A stretch of 64,000 bases of DNA from Fenollaria sporofastidiosus (GCF_943169635.2 NZ_OW968186.1:1054001-1118000); one strand, 5' to 3'. Counted from the stretch's first letter, positions 52,697 to 61,702 are shown. Notes: generated by a model not told the origin, from the letters alone. A program made the numbers and translations.

Positions 52697-55669
52697 TTAT
52701 GGTAATATCTTTACATCGCCATCGTCTTCGCTTCCTGTATCGTTGTTGTTATTGTGATGTTTGTTATTATTGTCACTGTTATTGTTATTATTTCTGTTGG
52801 TAATATCTGTTATTATATCGCTCCAATCAACAGTTTCATCAGGATTGTTTAAATCAATGCCATGATCTTTGTTGTAGTTATCTAAGTCTTCTTGAGTGTC
52901 TGATGCAGTAGGTGGGTAGTAGCTGAAGTCCTTAGGTATTATACCGTTGTGTTCGGCAGGATTATAAGCAGGATTTAGAGCAGTGAATACTTTTGTGATT
53001 CTTAGGTTTTCTGGTGTAAACTCTGTAGCAAGCTTGTTGTTTTCGGAGTTAACTTCTAAAGATACATGCACATCACAAACATCTTTAGGCTCGGTACCTT
53101 TTGCGAATATCTCTTGCCTTACAACGCCTCTTGGGTCTGATGAGCACAGCTCATTTGGTTTCTTTCCTGACTTAGTGCATACATACGCCTTAACTATGCC
53201 TTCAGGCTCTGTAAATTGTGGCTTGCTTTCTTTGCCTTCGTGTATCTTTGTCATTATGTGGCCCCAAAGTTTTGCTGCTAGCCAAGAGTTTTGAGTTATG
53301 GTAATCTTTGGTGAGTCGTTACCCATCCATGTAGCAGCTGCGTAGTAATTAGTGAAGCCAACAAACCAAAAGTCTGCGTTGTAGTCAGTAGTACCAGTCT
53401 TACCAGCACTTGCTTGTCCCTTAAGAACAGCGTTGCCACCAGTGTGTTCGTAGGCTGTTGATCTAAGTATATCCTTCATTACATATGCGATTTGTGGACT
53501 AACAACTCTTCTTTGCTTTGGTTCTTTCTCAAGAACAACGTTGCCGTCCTTGTCTAAGACCTTTGTATATATAATTGGTTCGTTATAAACACCATCGTTA
53601 GCTATAGCGCTGTAGGCTGCTGTCATATCTAGAGGGCTCACACCCTTAGTCATACCACCAAGTGCTAGAGAAGCTAAGTTCTCGTCGTTGTGAGTTTTGT
53701 TTTCACTCGATTCAATAAAGTTATCCCTAGATGGATCATCTTCATTTATTATACCTAAAAGCTTTAGATACTTAAGAGATGTTTTAATACCAATCTTCTT
53801 TAATGTTCTTGCTGAACTTACGTTGATAGAGTAGATCAGAGACTCTCTTAGCGTTGTTATACCTTTAAAGCCAGTGTAAACGTTGTTTGGCCATACCTTG
53901 CCATCAGCTGTAATCATAGGTAGGTCAAGGATTGGAGTTGCGGCAGTGTAACCGTTATCTAAAGCTGGCAAATATACTGCAAGCGGCTTTATCGATGAAC
54001 CTGGTTGTCTTGCTGTATCAGTTGCTCTGTTTAGTATTCTTGATCCCTTTACATCACGGCCACCAATCATTGCAACTATGTGACCAGTTCTGTAGTCCAT
54101 AACAACAGTTGCAGATTGTGGCTGAACAAGACCAGATTTATTAGTGTAGAAGTACTCTGGACTAATAAGTAGATTACCAGCTTCATCTTGCTTGTAGAAC
54201 TTATCGTTTGTTTTAAAGAATTCTCCCTTGATTATAAAGTTGTGCTTTGCCTGTCTTAAGTAGTAAGTATCTGGCACTGCAAGACCGCCAACTCTGTGAG
54301 TTAGAAGGTTCTTTGCATCATCGATAGAGTAGAAGTCTTGTATATCACTTGATTTCTTGTAGGCATATATTCTTGGACTTGTGATATTAAGGTCGCCGTT
54401 TTCACTGATTGCGTACTCAGACTTCGGTATTATAAGGAAGCCATCTTCAGTAAGAAGATTAGATCTCTTGTAGTAGACCATGTTGCCGTTTTTGTCAATG
54501 ATGTTACCTGCACTGTCAAGGTTTCTATCAACAAGTATAGGCGCTTTGTACCTTGATACGTCACCTAAAAGTATGCCGTTGAAGTTTCTATTAACTTCGT
54601 CAAGATCCTTTTGCACCTTAGTGTCAATGGTTGAGTATATTCTAAGACCGCCTGTAAATAATCTCTCTTGAGCTTTTTGCTTAGTGATTTGGTATTTTTC
54701 CATCAAATCGTGAACAACTTGATTCTTGACATAATCACTTGCGTAGCTTGTAATCTCAGCTTCTTTCTTTTCGCTAGGCTTTAGGCTAGAAGCAACATCA
54801 AAGTTTATAGCTTCGTCATATTGATCCTTAGTAATTTTACCAAGTTCAAGCATCTTCTTAAGTATTGTTCTTTGTCTTTTAACAGATTTATTGTTAAAGA
54901 CAAGGATGTACTTTTCACCAAGAATTTCAGTTTCGCCAATCTTTTGCATAGTATTCTCGTCATACTTAAGAGGAGTAACCCTGTAGAATGGTTGGTAAAT
55001 GTTAGGACCTTTAACTATGCCTGCAAGCAAAGCCGCTTGAGCGATGTTTATCTCGTCAACATTCTTAGAGAAGTATGTTCTCGAAGCTTCTTGCACGCCG
55101 TAGGAGTTTTGTCCCAAAGAAATCATATTTAAGTAAGACTCAAGAATTTGATCCTTGCTAAGCTTAGTCTCCAAGTTTAGAGCAAGGTATATTTCTTTTA
55201 ACTTTCTAGTAAGAGTTTGCTCGTTAGACAAGAATGTATTTTTGATTAGCTGCTGAGTGATAGTTGACGCACCACGTACAACACCACCGGCTTTAAAGTT
55301 CTCGTAAAGAGATGACAAGATACCCTTAGGGTCTATACCAGGGTGCTCGTAGAATCTTTCGTCTTCTATACTAATGAAAGCATCCTTTAGATACTGAGGA
55401 ACCTTGCTTAGCTTAACAAAGGTTCTGTATTCAGCAGTTTCAATTTTCTCAATTAAATTATTATCCTTATCATAGATAAGAGACGTCTCTTCAAAGCCAC
55501 TGTTGATTGAGTATGGATCAATCTCAGGGGCAGTGCTAAGTATATTTACAAAAGCAAGGCCTACAGTGCCAGCAAACAAAGTTAAGGATATAAGCACAGT
55601 CATAAGCGATATGACAAGTAGCTTCTTTAGCGTAAACCTCGGCTTTCTTCTACGTTTATAATTAGACAT
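52697..55669 (-). CDS. Class A penicillin-binding protein (PBP1A type)
   Basis: Bifunctional peptidoglycan glycosyltransferase and transpeptidase. The 990 residues have a basic cytoplasmic head (YKRRRKPRF), one membrane helix (about 17-43), a GT51 domain with catalytic Glu102 in EDERFYEHPGID and RGASTITQQ, and a transpeptidase domain with Ser558-Lys561 (SSIK), SINVSS and Lys757 in KTGTT. The tail after about 850 ends in an Asn/His-rich low-complexity run and an acidic end. The ATG at 55669 follows GGAGTGAT; a longer frame to 55729 would cross the promoter. It converges on folD. Confidence 0.96.
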   Translation of the reverse strand: MSNYKRRRKPRFTLKKLLVISLMTVLISLTLFAGTVGLAFVNILSTAPEIDPYSINSGFEETSLIYDKDNNLIEKIETAEYRTFVKLSKVPQYLKDAFISIEDERFYEHPGIDPKGILSSLYENFKAGGVVRGASTITQQLIKNTFLSNEQTLTRKLKEIYLALNLETKLSKDQILESYLNMISLGQNSYGVQEASRTYFSKNVDEINIAQAALLAGIVKGPNIYQPFYRVTPLKYDENTMQKIGETEILGEKYILVFNNKSVKRQRTILKKMLELGKITKDQYDEAINFDVASSLKPSEKKEAEITSYASDYVKNQVVHDLMEKYQITKQKAQERLFTGGLRIYSTIDTKVQKDLDEVNRNFNGILLGDVSRYKAPILVDRNLDSAGNIIDKNGNMVYYKRSNLLTEDGFLIIPKSEYAISENGDLNITSPRIYAYKKSSDIQDFYSIDDAKNLLTHRVGGLAVPDTYYLRQAKHNFIIKGEFFKTNDKFYKQDEAGNLLISPEYFYTNKSGLVQPQSATVVMDYRTGHIVAMIGGRDVKGSRILNRATDTARQPGSSIKPLAVYLPALDNGYTAATPILDLPMITADGKVWPNNVYTGFKGITTLRESLIYSINVSSARTLKKIGIKTSLKYLKLLGIINEDDPSRDNFIESSENKTHNDENLASLALGGMTKGVSPLDMTAAYSAIANDGVYNEPIIYTKVLDKDGNVVLEKEPKQRRVVSPQIAYVMKDILRSTAYEHTGGNAVLKGQASAGKTGTTDYNADFWFVGFTNYYAAATWMGNDSPKITITQNSWLAAKLWGHIMTKIHEGKESKPQFTEPEGIVKAYVCTKSGKKPNELCSSDPRGVVRQEIFAKGTEPKDVCDVHVSLEVNSENNKLATEFTPENLRITKVFTALNPAYNPAEHNGIIPKDFSYYPPTASDTQEDLDNYNKDHGIDLNNPDETVDWSDIITDITNRNNNNNSDNNNKHHNNNNDTGSEDDGDVKILP

Positions 55670-55700
55670 ATAATCACTCCTAATACAAATGTATACTTGT

Positions 55701-55729
55701 ATTATACCACATATTGCGGGATTTGACAT
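55701..55729 (-). promoter_or_regulatory. Extended -10 promoter of the PBP gene
   Basis: On the minus strand TATAAT (55706-55701) is preceded by TGG, with a weak -35 (TGTCAA) 16 bp upstream. An imperfect palindrome (ACAA, GTATAC, TTGT; 55685-55700) covers the predicted start point and could be an operator. Confidence 0.65.
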
Positions 55730-55765
55730 ATATTTTGAAAAATATTATTTTAAACGAGGCATTTG

Positions 55766-55774
55766 TGCTATAAT
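55766..55774 (+). promoter_or_regulatory. Extended -10 promoter of the GNAT-like gene
   Basis: TGCTATAAT (55766-55774) is an extended -10 without a good -35. It lies 40 bp before the start at 55814, divergent from the PBP promoter. Confidence 0.5.
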
Positions 55775-55813
55775 AAAGAAAATATTACACTTAAATTATA
55801 TAAGGAGATACAG

Positions 55814-56470
55814 ATGATAAGGACAAAGAAGAATCCATTTCATGCTAAGAACGTCTACATAGACTTTGACCTTGAAGATATTGATGCCATAGCCTCTGGT
55901 GCATTTAAAGAGATAAGTAAGACCTATCACGCACCACTACAGATGATGCTAGATAGTGAGGACGATCCTAAGAAGAGAGACTTTATTAAAGAGTGCGGCT
56001 TTAAGAAGATGAGGACCTGCTATAGTATGACAGTTAGAAAAGACAGCCTCATCAGTAGGGATGCAAGCAAAGCTAAGATTTCACATGCAAGAGAAGGCGA
56101 GGCTATATATGAAGAGCTTGCAAAGTGCTACTATGCTTATTATAAGAAGACACATGAGAGCATAAATCCGTTGACGGTAGACTTTGATACTTTTAAAGAG
56201 GTCTTGACTAAAGACGTTTATTATAACATGGAAGATGAAACTGCACTTGCCTTTGTAGAAGATGACGAGATAGCATACGTATATGCATCAAAGCCTCAAG
56301 AAGCTTCCGGCTTTTATATAAGCCTTTGCGAAAAGCTCTTTAATGATTATGAACAGATATACTTCGAAGCAGACGATGTAGACGCAAGCGCGATTGAACT
56401 AAAGAAACTCTTTAAAGATGGAGTTGATGAGATAACAGAGACGTGGGTTTATAGTATAGCTGATGAGTAA
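55814..56470 (+). CDS. GNAT-like hypothetical protein
   Basis: A 218-residue soluble protein. The pattern of a first half ending in FIKECGFKKMRTCYSMTVRK (as in other N-acetyltransferases) and a second half with ALAFVEDDEIAYVYASKP suggests tandem or single GNAT-like folds, but the acetyl-CoA loop is not clear, so no function is assigned. AAGGAG precedes the ATG at 55814. It stands alone between the PBP gene and a decayed region, with its own promoter. Confidence 0.6.
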   Translation: MIRTKKNPFHAKNVYIDFDLEDIDAIASGAFKEISKTYHAPLQMMLDSEDDPKKRDFIKECGFKKMRTCYSMTVRKDSLISRDASKAKISHAREGEAIYEELAKCYYAYYKKTHESINPLTVDFDTFKEVLTKDVYYNMEDETALAFVEDDEIAYVYASKPQEASGFYISLCEKLFNDYEQIYFEADDVDASAIELKKLFKDGVDEITETWVYSIADE

Positions 56471-56584
56471 AGATAAGATATATTAAATGAGCTTTGCAAA
56501 TACTTAGCTCAAAGTTTTGTAAAGAGCATGTCGGATAGACTTCGCGTTAAAGGCATAGAACACAATGATGTTTAGTGCATATAT
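56471..56584 (+). other. Decayed intergenic sequence after the GNAT-like gene
   Basis: Part of a 420-bp stretch without an intact gene (56471-56890). Beyond the GNAT stop, in the same frame, a short open run ends at a TAG at 56573-56575 and includes QSFVKSMSDRLRVKG, with no start or ribosome-binding site. I could not assign it to a family. It is probably debris of a former gene. Confidence 0.35.
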
Positions 56585-56743
56585 ATGTTTAGAGCAGTAT
56601 TAAAAATTGAGATACCACTTTTAACTATGTACGAGTTATTATTACCATTTGCTGACAAGGGTCTATCATGGCTCTTGCCATCTATAGGCGCAATTGTGCT
56701 TATGAAAGTCTTTGATCTAGTGACAAAGAAAAAGGCATATTAA
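56585..56743 (+). pseudogene. Remnant of a BrnQ-like branched-chain amino acid transporter (C-terminal fragment)
   Basis: A 52-codon frame reads MFRAVLKIEIPLLTMYELLL then PFADKGLSWLLPSIGAIVLM and a Lys-rich end. The LPFADKGLSWLLP segment resembles the last extracellular loop and helix of BrnQ-type branched-chain amino acid:cation symporters, and KIEIPLLT resembles an earlier helix start. The piece between them appears deleted. No ribosome-binding site precedes the ATG. The family call is from memory of the motif and is moderate. Confidence 0.45.
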
Positions 56744-56790
56744 AATATTGCTTACAACAAAGGGTGCTTTATTGAATAATTAATTTAAAC

Positions 56791-56823
56791 ATAGCGTAGA
56801 TGATGAATAATTGTCTACGCTAT
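56791..56823. terminator. Inverted repeat between the brnQ-like remnant and hflX
   Basis: A perfect 10-bp stem (56791-56800 with 56814-56823) with a 13-base loop. It lacks a strong T-run. It may be the surviving terminator of the lost gene or a weak terminator for the GNAT-like gene. Confidence 0.5.
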
Positions 56824-56845
56824 ATATTTATCTATAATAAATATT

Positions 56846-56874
56846 TTGACATTTAAGCATGCCTTTGGTATAAT
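56846..56874 (+). promoter_or_regulatory. Consensus promoter of the hflX operon
   Basis: TTGACA (56846-56851) and TATAAT (56869-56874) are separated by 17 bp, with TGG making an extended -10. It is one of the strongest promoters in the window. Confidence 0.9.
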
Positions 56875-56890
56875 TACAAAGAGGTGCTAT

Positions 56891-58135
56891 ATGGAAAGAG
56901 CGATTATATATACAATTGAATTTGACTCAAAGACTGATGAGTATCTTGACGAACTTGAAGCGCTTCTTGAGGCATGCGACGCCGAGGCTATAGTCAGAGT
57001 GAAACAAAGTAAGGACGTACTCAACCCTCGCACGTATATGGGCAAGGGTAAGCTTAACGAGATTAAAACGCTTATTGAGGCTAATGACATCGACTTACTT
57101 GTTGTTAATGATGAGCTAAGTGGTATTCAAACAAGAAACTTGGAGGATGAGCTTGACATTAAGGTTGTTGACAGGACCAATCTTATCTTGGATATATTTG
57201 CTCTGAGGGCTGAAACTGTTGAGGCAAAGCTGCAAGTAGAGCTTGCTCAGCTTTCGTATAGGCTTCCAAGGCTTGTAGGTATGAACAACTACCTATCAAG
57301 AGAGGGCGGTGGCATCGGTACAAGAGGTCCCGGTGAGCAAAAGCTTGAAACTGACAGGCGTCATATACAAGAGCAGATTGACAGAATCAAAAACAAGCTA
57401 AAAGAAGCTCAAAAGTCGAGGGAAAACATCTCTAGAAAGAGAAATGAGAGCGAAATACCATATGTAAGCATCATCGGTTACACTAACTGTGGCAAGTCTA
57501 CTATACTAAACAGTATGATTAGACTCTCAGAAAGTGGTGCAAGGGAAGTTTTAGCTAAGGATATGCTCTTTGCAACTTTGCAAACTTTTGTAAGAAAGAT
57601 AAAGTTTTCTAGTGGATCTGAATTTATCGCTTCAGATACTGTAGGTTTTGTTTCGAATTTGCCAACAAAGCTGGTAGAAGCGTTCAAAGGTACACTTGAG
57701 GAGCTAAAGTATGCAGATTTAATCTTGCACGTAGTTGATATATCTGATGAGAACATGCATCTTGAGATTGAGACGACTCTTGAACTTATGAAGTCTTTAG
57801 GGCTTATGGACAAGAGGGTCTTAAGAGTATATAATAAGGTAGATAAACTTGACGAGCAAAGAAGGGCGTCTTTGAAGGATACAGATGACATTATCTACAT
57901 CTCGGCAAAAGATGACGAAGATGTTAAAAAGCTTATAGACAAGATCGAGTCAATAATCAAAGATGATCACAAAGAAGTGATTATGAGAGTTCCGTTCAAG
58001 GACAGCGCTCTTGTTGACAGGCTTAAAAAGAGCTATGCCGTTGAGGTTACAAAGTACGACGAAGCTTCGATGTACATAAAAGTGAAGCTTTCTCAAAAAG
58101 ATTACAATAAATATAAAGAATATGTGTGCGAATAA
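56891..58135 (+). CDS. hflX: GTPase HflX
   Basis: Ribosome-binding GTPase that splits or rescues stalled 70S ribosomes. The 414 residues have the HflX N-terminal domain (NPRTYMGKGKLNEI), the GGGIGTRGPGEQKLE linker, coiled coil, and G domain with G1 GYTNCGKST (196-204), DTVGFVSNLP and NKVDKLD. The ATG at 56891 follows GAGGTG; an earlier in-frame TTG overlaps the -35 box and was rejected. It overlaps yigZ by 14 bp. Confidence 0.95.
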   Translation: MERAIIYTIEFDSKTDEYLDELEALLEACDAEAIVRVKQSKDVLNPRTYMGKGKLNEIKTLIEANDIDLLVVNDELSGIQTRNLEDELDIKVVDRTNLILDIFALRAETVEAKLQVELAQLSYRLPRLVGMNNYLSREGGGIGTRGPGEQKLETDRRHIQEQIDRIKNKLKEAQKSRENISRKRNESEIPYVSIIGYTNCGKSTILNSMIRLSESGAREVLAKDMLFATLQTFVRKIKFSSGSEFIASDTVGFVSNLPTKLVEAFKGTLEELKYADLILHVVDISDENMHLEIETTLELMKSLGLMDKRVLRVYNKVDKLDEQRRASLKDTDDIIYISAKDDEDVKKLIDKIESIIKDDHKEVIMRVPFKDSALVDRLKKSYAVEVTKYDEASMYIKVKLSQKDYNKYKEYVCE

Positions 58136-58772
58136 AGAGTACAGGTCGGTTCTGGGCCTTGTTAGCGCCGAGGATTTGATAAATAAATCAAAGTTTATAG
58201 CTCACACAAAGCACGTGACTAGCGAAGAAGAGGCTAGTAATTTTATCTCTGAGATGAAAGAAAAGTATAAGGACGCAACACACAATGTCAGCGCTTATAT
58301 TATCAACGGTGCGATTCCTATAAAACGCTACGATGAAGATGGAGAGCCGCAAGGTTCATCTGCAAGACCCATACTAGGCGTTATGGAGATGGAGGGCCTC
58401 TCAAACATCGTTTGTGTTGTAACTAGGTACTTTGGAGGGATTAAGCTTGGAGTAGGTGGCCTTGTAAGAGCTTACTCTGGTGCATTTAAAAAGAGCATAG
58501 AAGATCAAATTTATGACTATGGAAGCTTTCTTAAGTACAGGCTGAGATTCCCATATTCAGAGCTTGACAAAATTAAGAATCATCTATCACATACTGTTTA
58601 TGATTTAGATAATTTAGAATACATGGAAAATATTAGTGCCGACATATATATAAAGGAAGAAGATAGCAAGGAGCTTTTAGAGACGCTAAAAAACCTTGCT
58701 AATCGCGAGCTCGAATATGAGTTTGTAGATGAAGATATATGTGCACATATAGACAAAAGGATCGTGAAATAA
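58122..58772 (+). CDS. YigZ/IMPACT family protein
   Basis: A 216-residue protein of the YigZ (UPF0029/IMPACT) family, implicated in translation control; its function is unproven. It shows the N-terminal SKFIAHTKHV start, GEPQGSSARPIL and VVTRYFGGIKLGVGGLVRAY core motifs, and an EF-G-like C-terminal domain. It overlaps the end of hflX by 14 bp. nadE follows at the next base. Confidence 0.9.
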   Translation: MCANKEYRSVLGLVSAEDLINKSKFIAHTKHVTSEEEASNFISEMKEKYKDATHNVSAYIINGAIPIKRYDEDGEPQGSSARPILGVMEMEGLSNIVCVVTRYFGGIKLGVGGLVRAYSGAFKKSIEDQIYDYGSFLKYRLRFPYSELDKIKNHLSHTVYDLDNLEYMENISADIYIKEEDSKELLETLKNLANRELEYEFVDEDICAHIDKRIVK

Positions 58773-59492
58773 TTGAAAGATTATGAAAAGATAGTTCAAG
58801 ATATGGTATCTTGGTTAAGAGATAAAAGGGACAAGACTGGCTTAAAAGGAGCAGTTTTCGGGCTTTCAGGGGGTGTTGACTCAGCTGTAGTTGCCGCTCT
58901 TTCTAAGCTTGCCTTTGGTGATGATCACTTAGCTATAGTGATGCCAATACATTCACTCAAAGAGGATGAAGTAGATGCAAAATTACTAGCAGATAAGCTA
59001 GGCATCAAAACTACCAGAGTTGACCTAACAAGCACATATGATGACTTTGTTAAAAATGCCAAGGCAGAAAGCTTTACAAAGATGAGTCTTTCTAATATAA
59101 AGCCGAGACTTAGGATGACTAACCTCTACTTATATGGACAGAATTTATCATATATGGTCTTAGGCTCATCAAATAAAAGTGAGTACCTAGTTGGCTACTT
59201 TACTAAGTGGGCAGACAGTGCTTGTGACGTATATCTACTTAGGGACTTTTACAAAAGCGAGGTATATGAACTAGCGAAGGTCTTAGGAGTACCTGATGAG
59301 ATCATAAACAAAAAGCCATCAGCAGGACTATGGAAGGGTCAAAGTGACGAAGACGAGTTAGGAGTTTCGTATGACGATATAGAAAAGTATTTCGAGGGCG
59401 AGACTATTGACTCAGAAAAAGCAAAAAGAATACAAGCGCTATACAAGTCGACTCAGCATAAGAGAGACAGTATAGATTATTATAAAAAGTAA
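58773..59492 (+). CDS. nadE: NH3-dependent NAD+ synthetase (TTG start)
   Basis: Amidates deamido-NAD to NAD+. The 239-residue form has only the synthetase domain, without the N-terminal glutaminase, so it uses ammonia. The pyrophosphatase loop GLSGGVDSAVV (Ser32-Ser37) and the later SSNKSEYLVGYFTKW and KPSAGLW motifs are present. TTG directly behind the yigZ stop gives the normal N-terminus; an ATG ten codons later lacks a ribosome-binding site. Confidence 0.92.
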   Translation: MKDYEKIVQDMVSWLRDKRDKTGLKGAVFGLSGGVDSAVVAALSKLAFGDDHLAIVMPIHSLKEDEVDAKLLADKLGIKTTRVDLTSTYDDFVKNAKAESFTKMSLSNIKPRLRMTNLYLYGQNLSYMVLGSSNKSEYLVGYFTKWADSACDVYLLRDFYKSEVYELAKVLGVPDEIINKKPSAGLWKGQSDEDELGVSYDDIEKYFEGETIDSEKAKRIQALYKSTQHKRDSIDYYKK

Positions 59493-59512
59493 ATTAATTT
59501 AGGAGGAATAAA

Positions 59513-60235
59513 ATGTCAGGACATTCAAAATGGAAAACAATAAAGGCTAAGAAAGGTAAAGAAGACCAAAGAAGAGCCTCAGTATTTACAAAACTAGCTA
59601 GATACATTACTGTTGCAGTTAAGGAAGGTGGATCAAACCCAGAATTTAATCCATCATTAAAGTCAGCGATAGAAAAAGCTAAGGCTGAGAACATGCCTAA
59701 CGACAACATTGAAAGAGCTATCAAGAAAGGTGAAGGCTCAGAAGGCGATGCAAACTACGAAAACGTTGTATACGAAGGCTACGGAGTTGGTGGAGTTGCA
59801 GTTATAGTTGACTGCTTAACAGACAACAGAAACAGAACAGCATCAGACGTAAGACACGCTTTTGATAAACATGGCGGAAATTTAGGAACAACAGGCTGCG
59901 TATCATATCTATTCGATAAGAAAGGTTTTATCGCTATAGAAAATGACGGATCAGTTGATGAAGACACTCTAACAATGGACGCAATAGATTTAGGAGCAGA
60001 GGATTTCAAAGCATACGAAGAAGGCTTCGAAATATATACAGCCGTTGAAGACTTTAACCAAGTGGTAGAAGGACTAAAGGACAGAGGCTACAAGCTAAGT
60101 GTTTTTGAAATATCCAATATACCACAAACAACAGTTAAGCTTGATGAAGAACAAGCAATCAAGTTTGAAAAGATGGTTGACGAACTAGAAGAGTCTGACG
60201 ACGTTCAAAGCGTTTCACACAACTTAGAAGATTAA
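59513..60235 (+). CDS. YebC/PmpR family protein
   Basis: A 240-residue member of the YebC/TACO1 family, which helps ribosomes through difficult motifs and was earlier described as a transcription regulator. It begins MSGHSKWKTIKAKKG, with FTKLARYITVAVKEGGSNPE and the MPNDNIERAIKKG motif. AGGAGG precedes the ATG. Confidence 0.95.
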   Translation: MSGHSKWKTIKAKKGKEDQRRASVFTKLARYITVAVKEGGSNPEFNPSLKSAIEKAKAENMPNDNIERAIKKGEGSEGDANYENVVYEGYGVGGVAVIVDCLTDNRNRTASDVRHAFDKHGGNLGTTGCVSYLFDKKGFIAIENDGSVDEDTLTMDAIDLGAEDFKAYEEGFEIYTAVEDFNQVVEGLKDRGYKLSVFEISNIPQTTVKLDEEQAIKFEKMVDELEESDDVQSVSHNLED

Positions 60236-60237
60236 CA

Positions 60238-60912
60238 ATGAAGAATATGAAATTATCAGTTGCTATTATATTAAGTCTTAATATAATAGCACTTATATTA
60301 TCACAAGCAATTCAAACAGTATCCTTTGATGAGAATGCTGTTTATATGAATGCAAAGCATATGGATAACTTTGACTATATTGGTAGAAGCGAAGAAGAGG
60401 TCCTTGTAGCATCGAAAGTCATAGCAGGCTACCTAAGAGGAGAGAATGAGGATGAGCATCTTGAGCTTATAGGACTAAACAAAAAAGAGATAAGCCACAT
60501 GGGAGATGTAAGAAGAATATACAAAACTATTGACATAATTAAGATAGTCTCAGCAGTTATAACATTAGTTATAATAATTTTATATGCATGGAAGAAAGTC
60601 AACGTATTTGTGTTTAAAGAGCTAAGAAATGCACTCTTTATTGCATATATAATACCAATATTTTTTGGTATATTATATTTAACAAGCTTCTCCTCTGCAT
60701 TCACTAAGTTTCATGAAATCTTCTTTACGAATGATTTGTGGCTTCTAGACCCAAGTACGGACCTACTTATAAGACTAATGCCCGAAGAGTTTTTCATAAG
60801 AGGTTTTCTTAAGATTCTAGCCTACTATACTGTATCAATATTCGTCATACATCTATGCAGTTTTTACTATGTTGCAAGAAGCAATAAAAATATGAAGAAG
60901 AAGGGAGTATAA
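60238..60912 (+). CDS. DUF1461 / TIGR01906-type integral membrane protein
   Basis: A 224-residue membrane protein with about four helices: an N-terminal one (6-24), two in the middle (about 97-117 and 128-150) and a C-terminal one (about 190-212). It contains SHMGDVRRIYKTIDI, FTKFHEIFFTNDLWLLDPST and LMPEEFFIRGF, the signature of TIGR01906 (DUF1461). Function is unknown. ATG at 60238 lies 2 bp after yebC; a second ATG at 60247 is possible. Confidence 0.82.
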   Translation: MKNMKLSVAIILSLNIIALILSQAIQTVSFDENAVYMNAKHMDNFDYIGRSEEEVLVASKVIAGYLRGENEDEHLELIGLNKKEISHMGDVRRIYKTIDIIKIVSAVITLVIIILYAWKKVNVFVFKELRNALFIAYIIPIFFGILYLTSFSSAFTKFHEIFFTNDLWLLDPSTDLLIRLMPEEFFIRGFLKILAYYTVSIFVIHLCSFYYVARSNKNMKKKGV

Positions 60913-60921
60913 AATTCATTT

Positions 60922-61563
60922 ATGTTAGATATAGGTAATTTTATAGATCAAACTAATTTAAAACAGGATGCATCAGACTTAGACATCATAAAACTTGTTG
61001 AGGAGCAAAAGAAATATAAGTTCAGATCCATATGTATAGCACCTTCATTTTTGCAAGTTGCTCGTAAAAACTTGCAAAATATTTATCTCACTACAGTAAT
61101 AGCGTTTCCAAATGGATATGCAAGTACAGAAGCAAAAGTATTTGAAGCAAAAGATGCAATAAAAAATGGAGCAAATGATTTAGATGTTGTTTCGAATATC
61201 GGAAGAATCAAGATGAGAGACTATGACTATCTGAGTAAAGAGATAAATTCTTTAAGGGAGGCAAGTTTGGGCCATATTTTAAAATTTATAATAGAAACAT
61301 CCTTTCTAGACAAGGAAGATATATTTTATATAACAAATTTACTAGTTGAGGGTGGGGCTGAGTTTGTGAAAACATCAACAGGTTTTACGAAATTCGGAGC
61401 ATCTATCGATGATGTAAAATTTATAAAAAAGAATTTTGATGGCAAAATAAAAATAAAAGCATCAGGTGGAATTTCTGATTATAAAACTGCGATTGATTTT
61501 ATAGACGCTAGTGCTGATGTTATCGGCACTTCACACGGAATTGACATTATAAATTATAAATAA
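60922..61563 (+). CDS. deoC: Deoxyribose-phosphate aldolase family protein (DeoC-like)
   Basis: Class I aldolase expected to cleave 2-deoxyribose-5-phosphate to acetaldehyde and glyceraldehyde-3-phosphate. The 213 residues form a TIM barrel with Asp88 (NDLDVV), Schiff-base Lys150 (EFVKTSTGF) and Lys179 (IKIKASGG). The start reads IDQTNLK where most have IDHTLLK. The nearest ribosome-binding-like GGGAG is 14 bases upstream, and no good site precedes the ATG. The gene is more AT-rich than its neighbours, so it may have a different history. Confidence 0.87.
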   Translation: MLDIGNFIDQTNLKQDASDLDIIKLVEEQKKYKFRSICIAPSFLQVARKNLQNIYLTTVIAFPNGYASTEAKVFEAKDAIKNGANDLDVVSNIGRIKMRDYDYLSKEINSLREASLGHILKFIIETSFLDKEDIFYITNLLVEGGAEFVKTSTGFTKFGASIDDVKFIKKNFDGKIKIKASGGISDYKTAIDFIDASADVIGTSHGIDIINYK

Positions 61564-61621
61564 AACTAATAAATTTTGTAAAAAAAGCTAAAGAGTATTT
61601 ATGAATAATTTTAAAAAAAGC

Positions 61622-61650
61622 TTGCAACTTTATAAAAAATAGTGTAATAT
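61622..61650 (+). promoter_or_regulatory. Promoter of oppA
   Basis: TTGCAA (61622-61627) and TAATAT (61645-61650) are 17 bp apart, about 50 bp upstream of the oppA start. Confidence 0.65.
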
Positions 61651-61702
61651 ATATGTAACATATAGCCGTTATTATATGAAAAAAATTTAAGGGGGAATAT
61701 TA

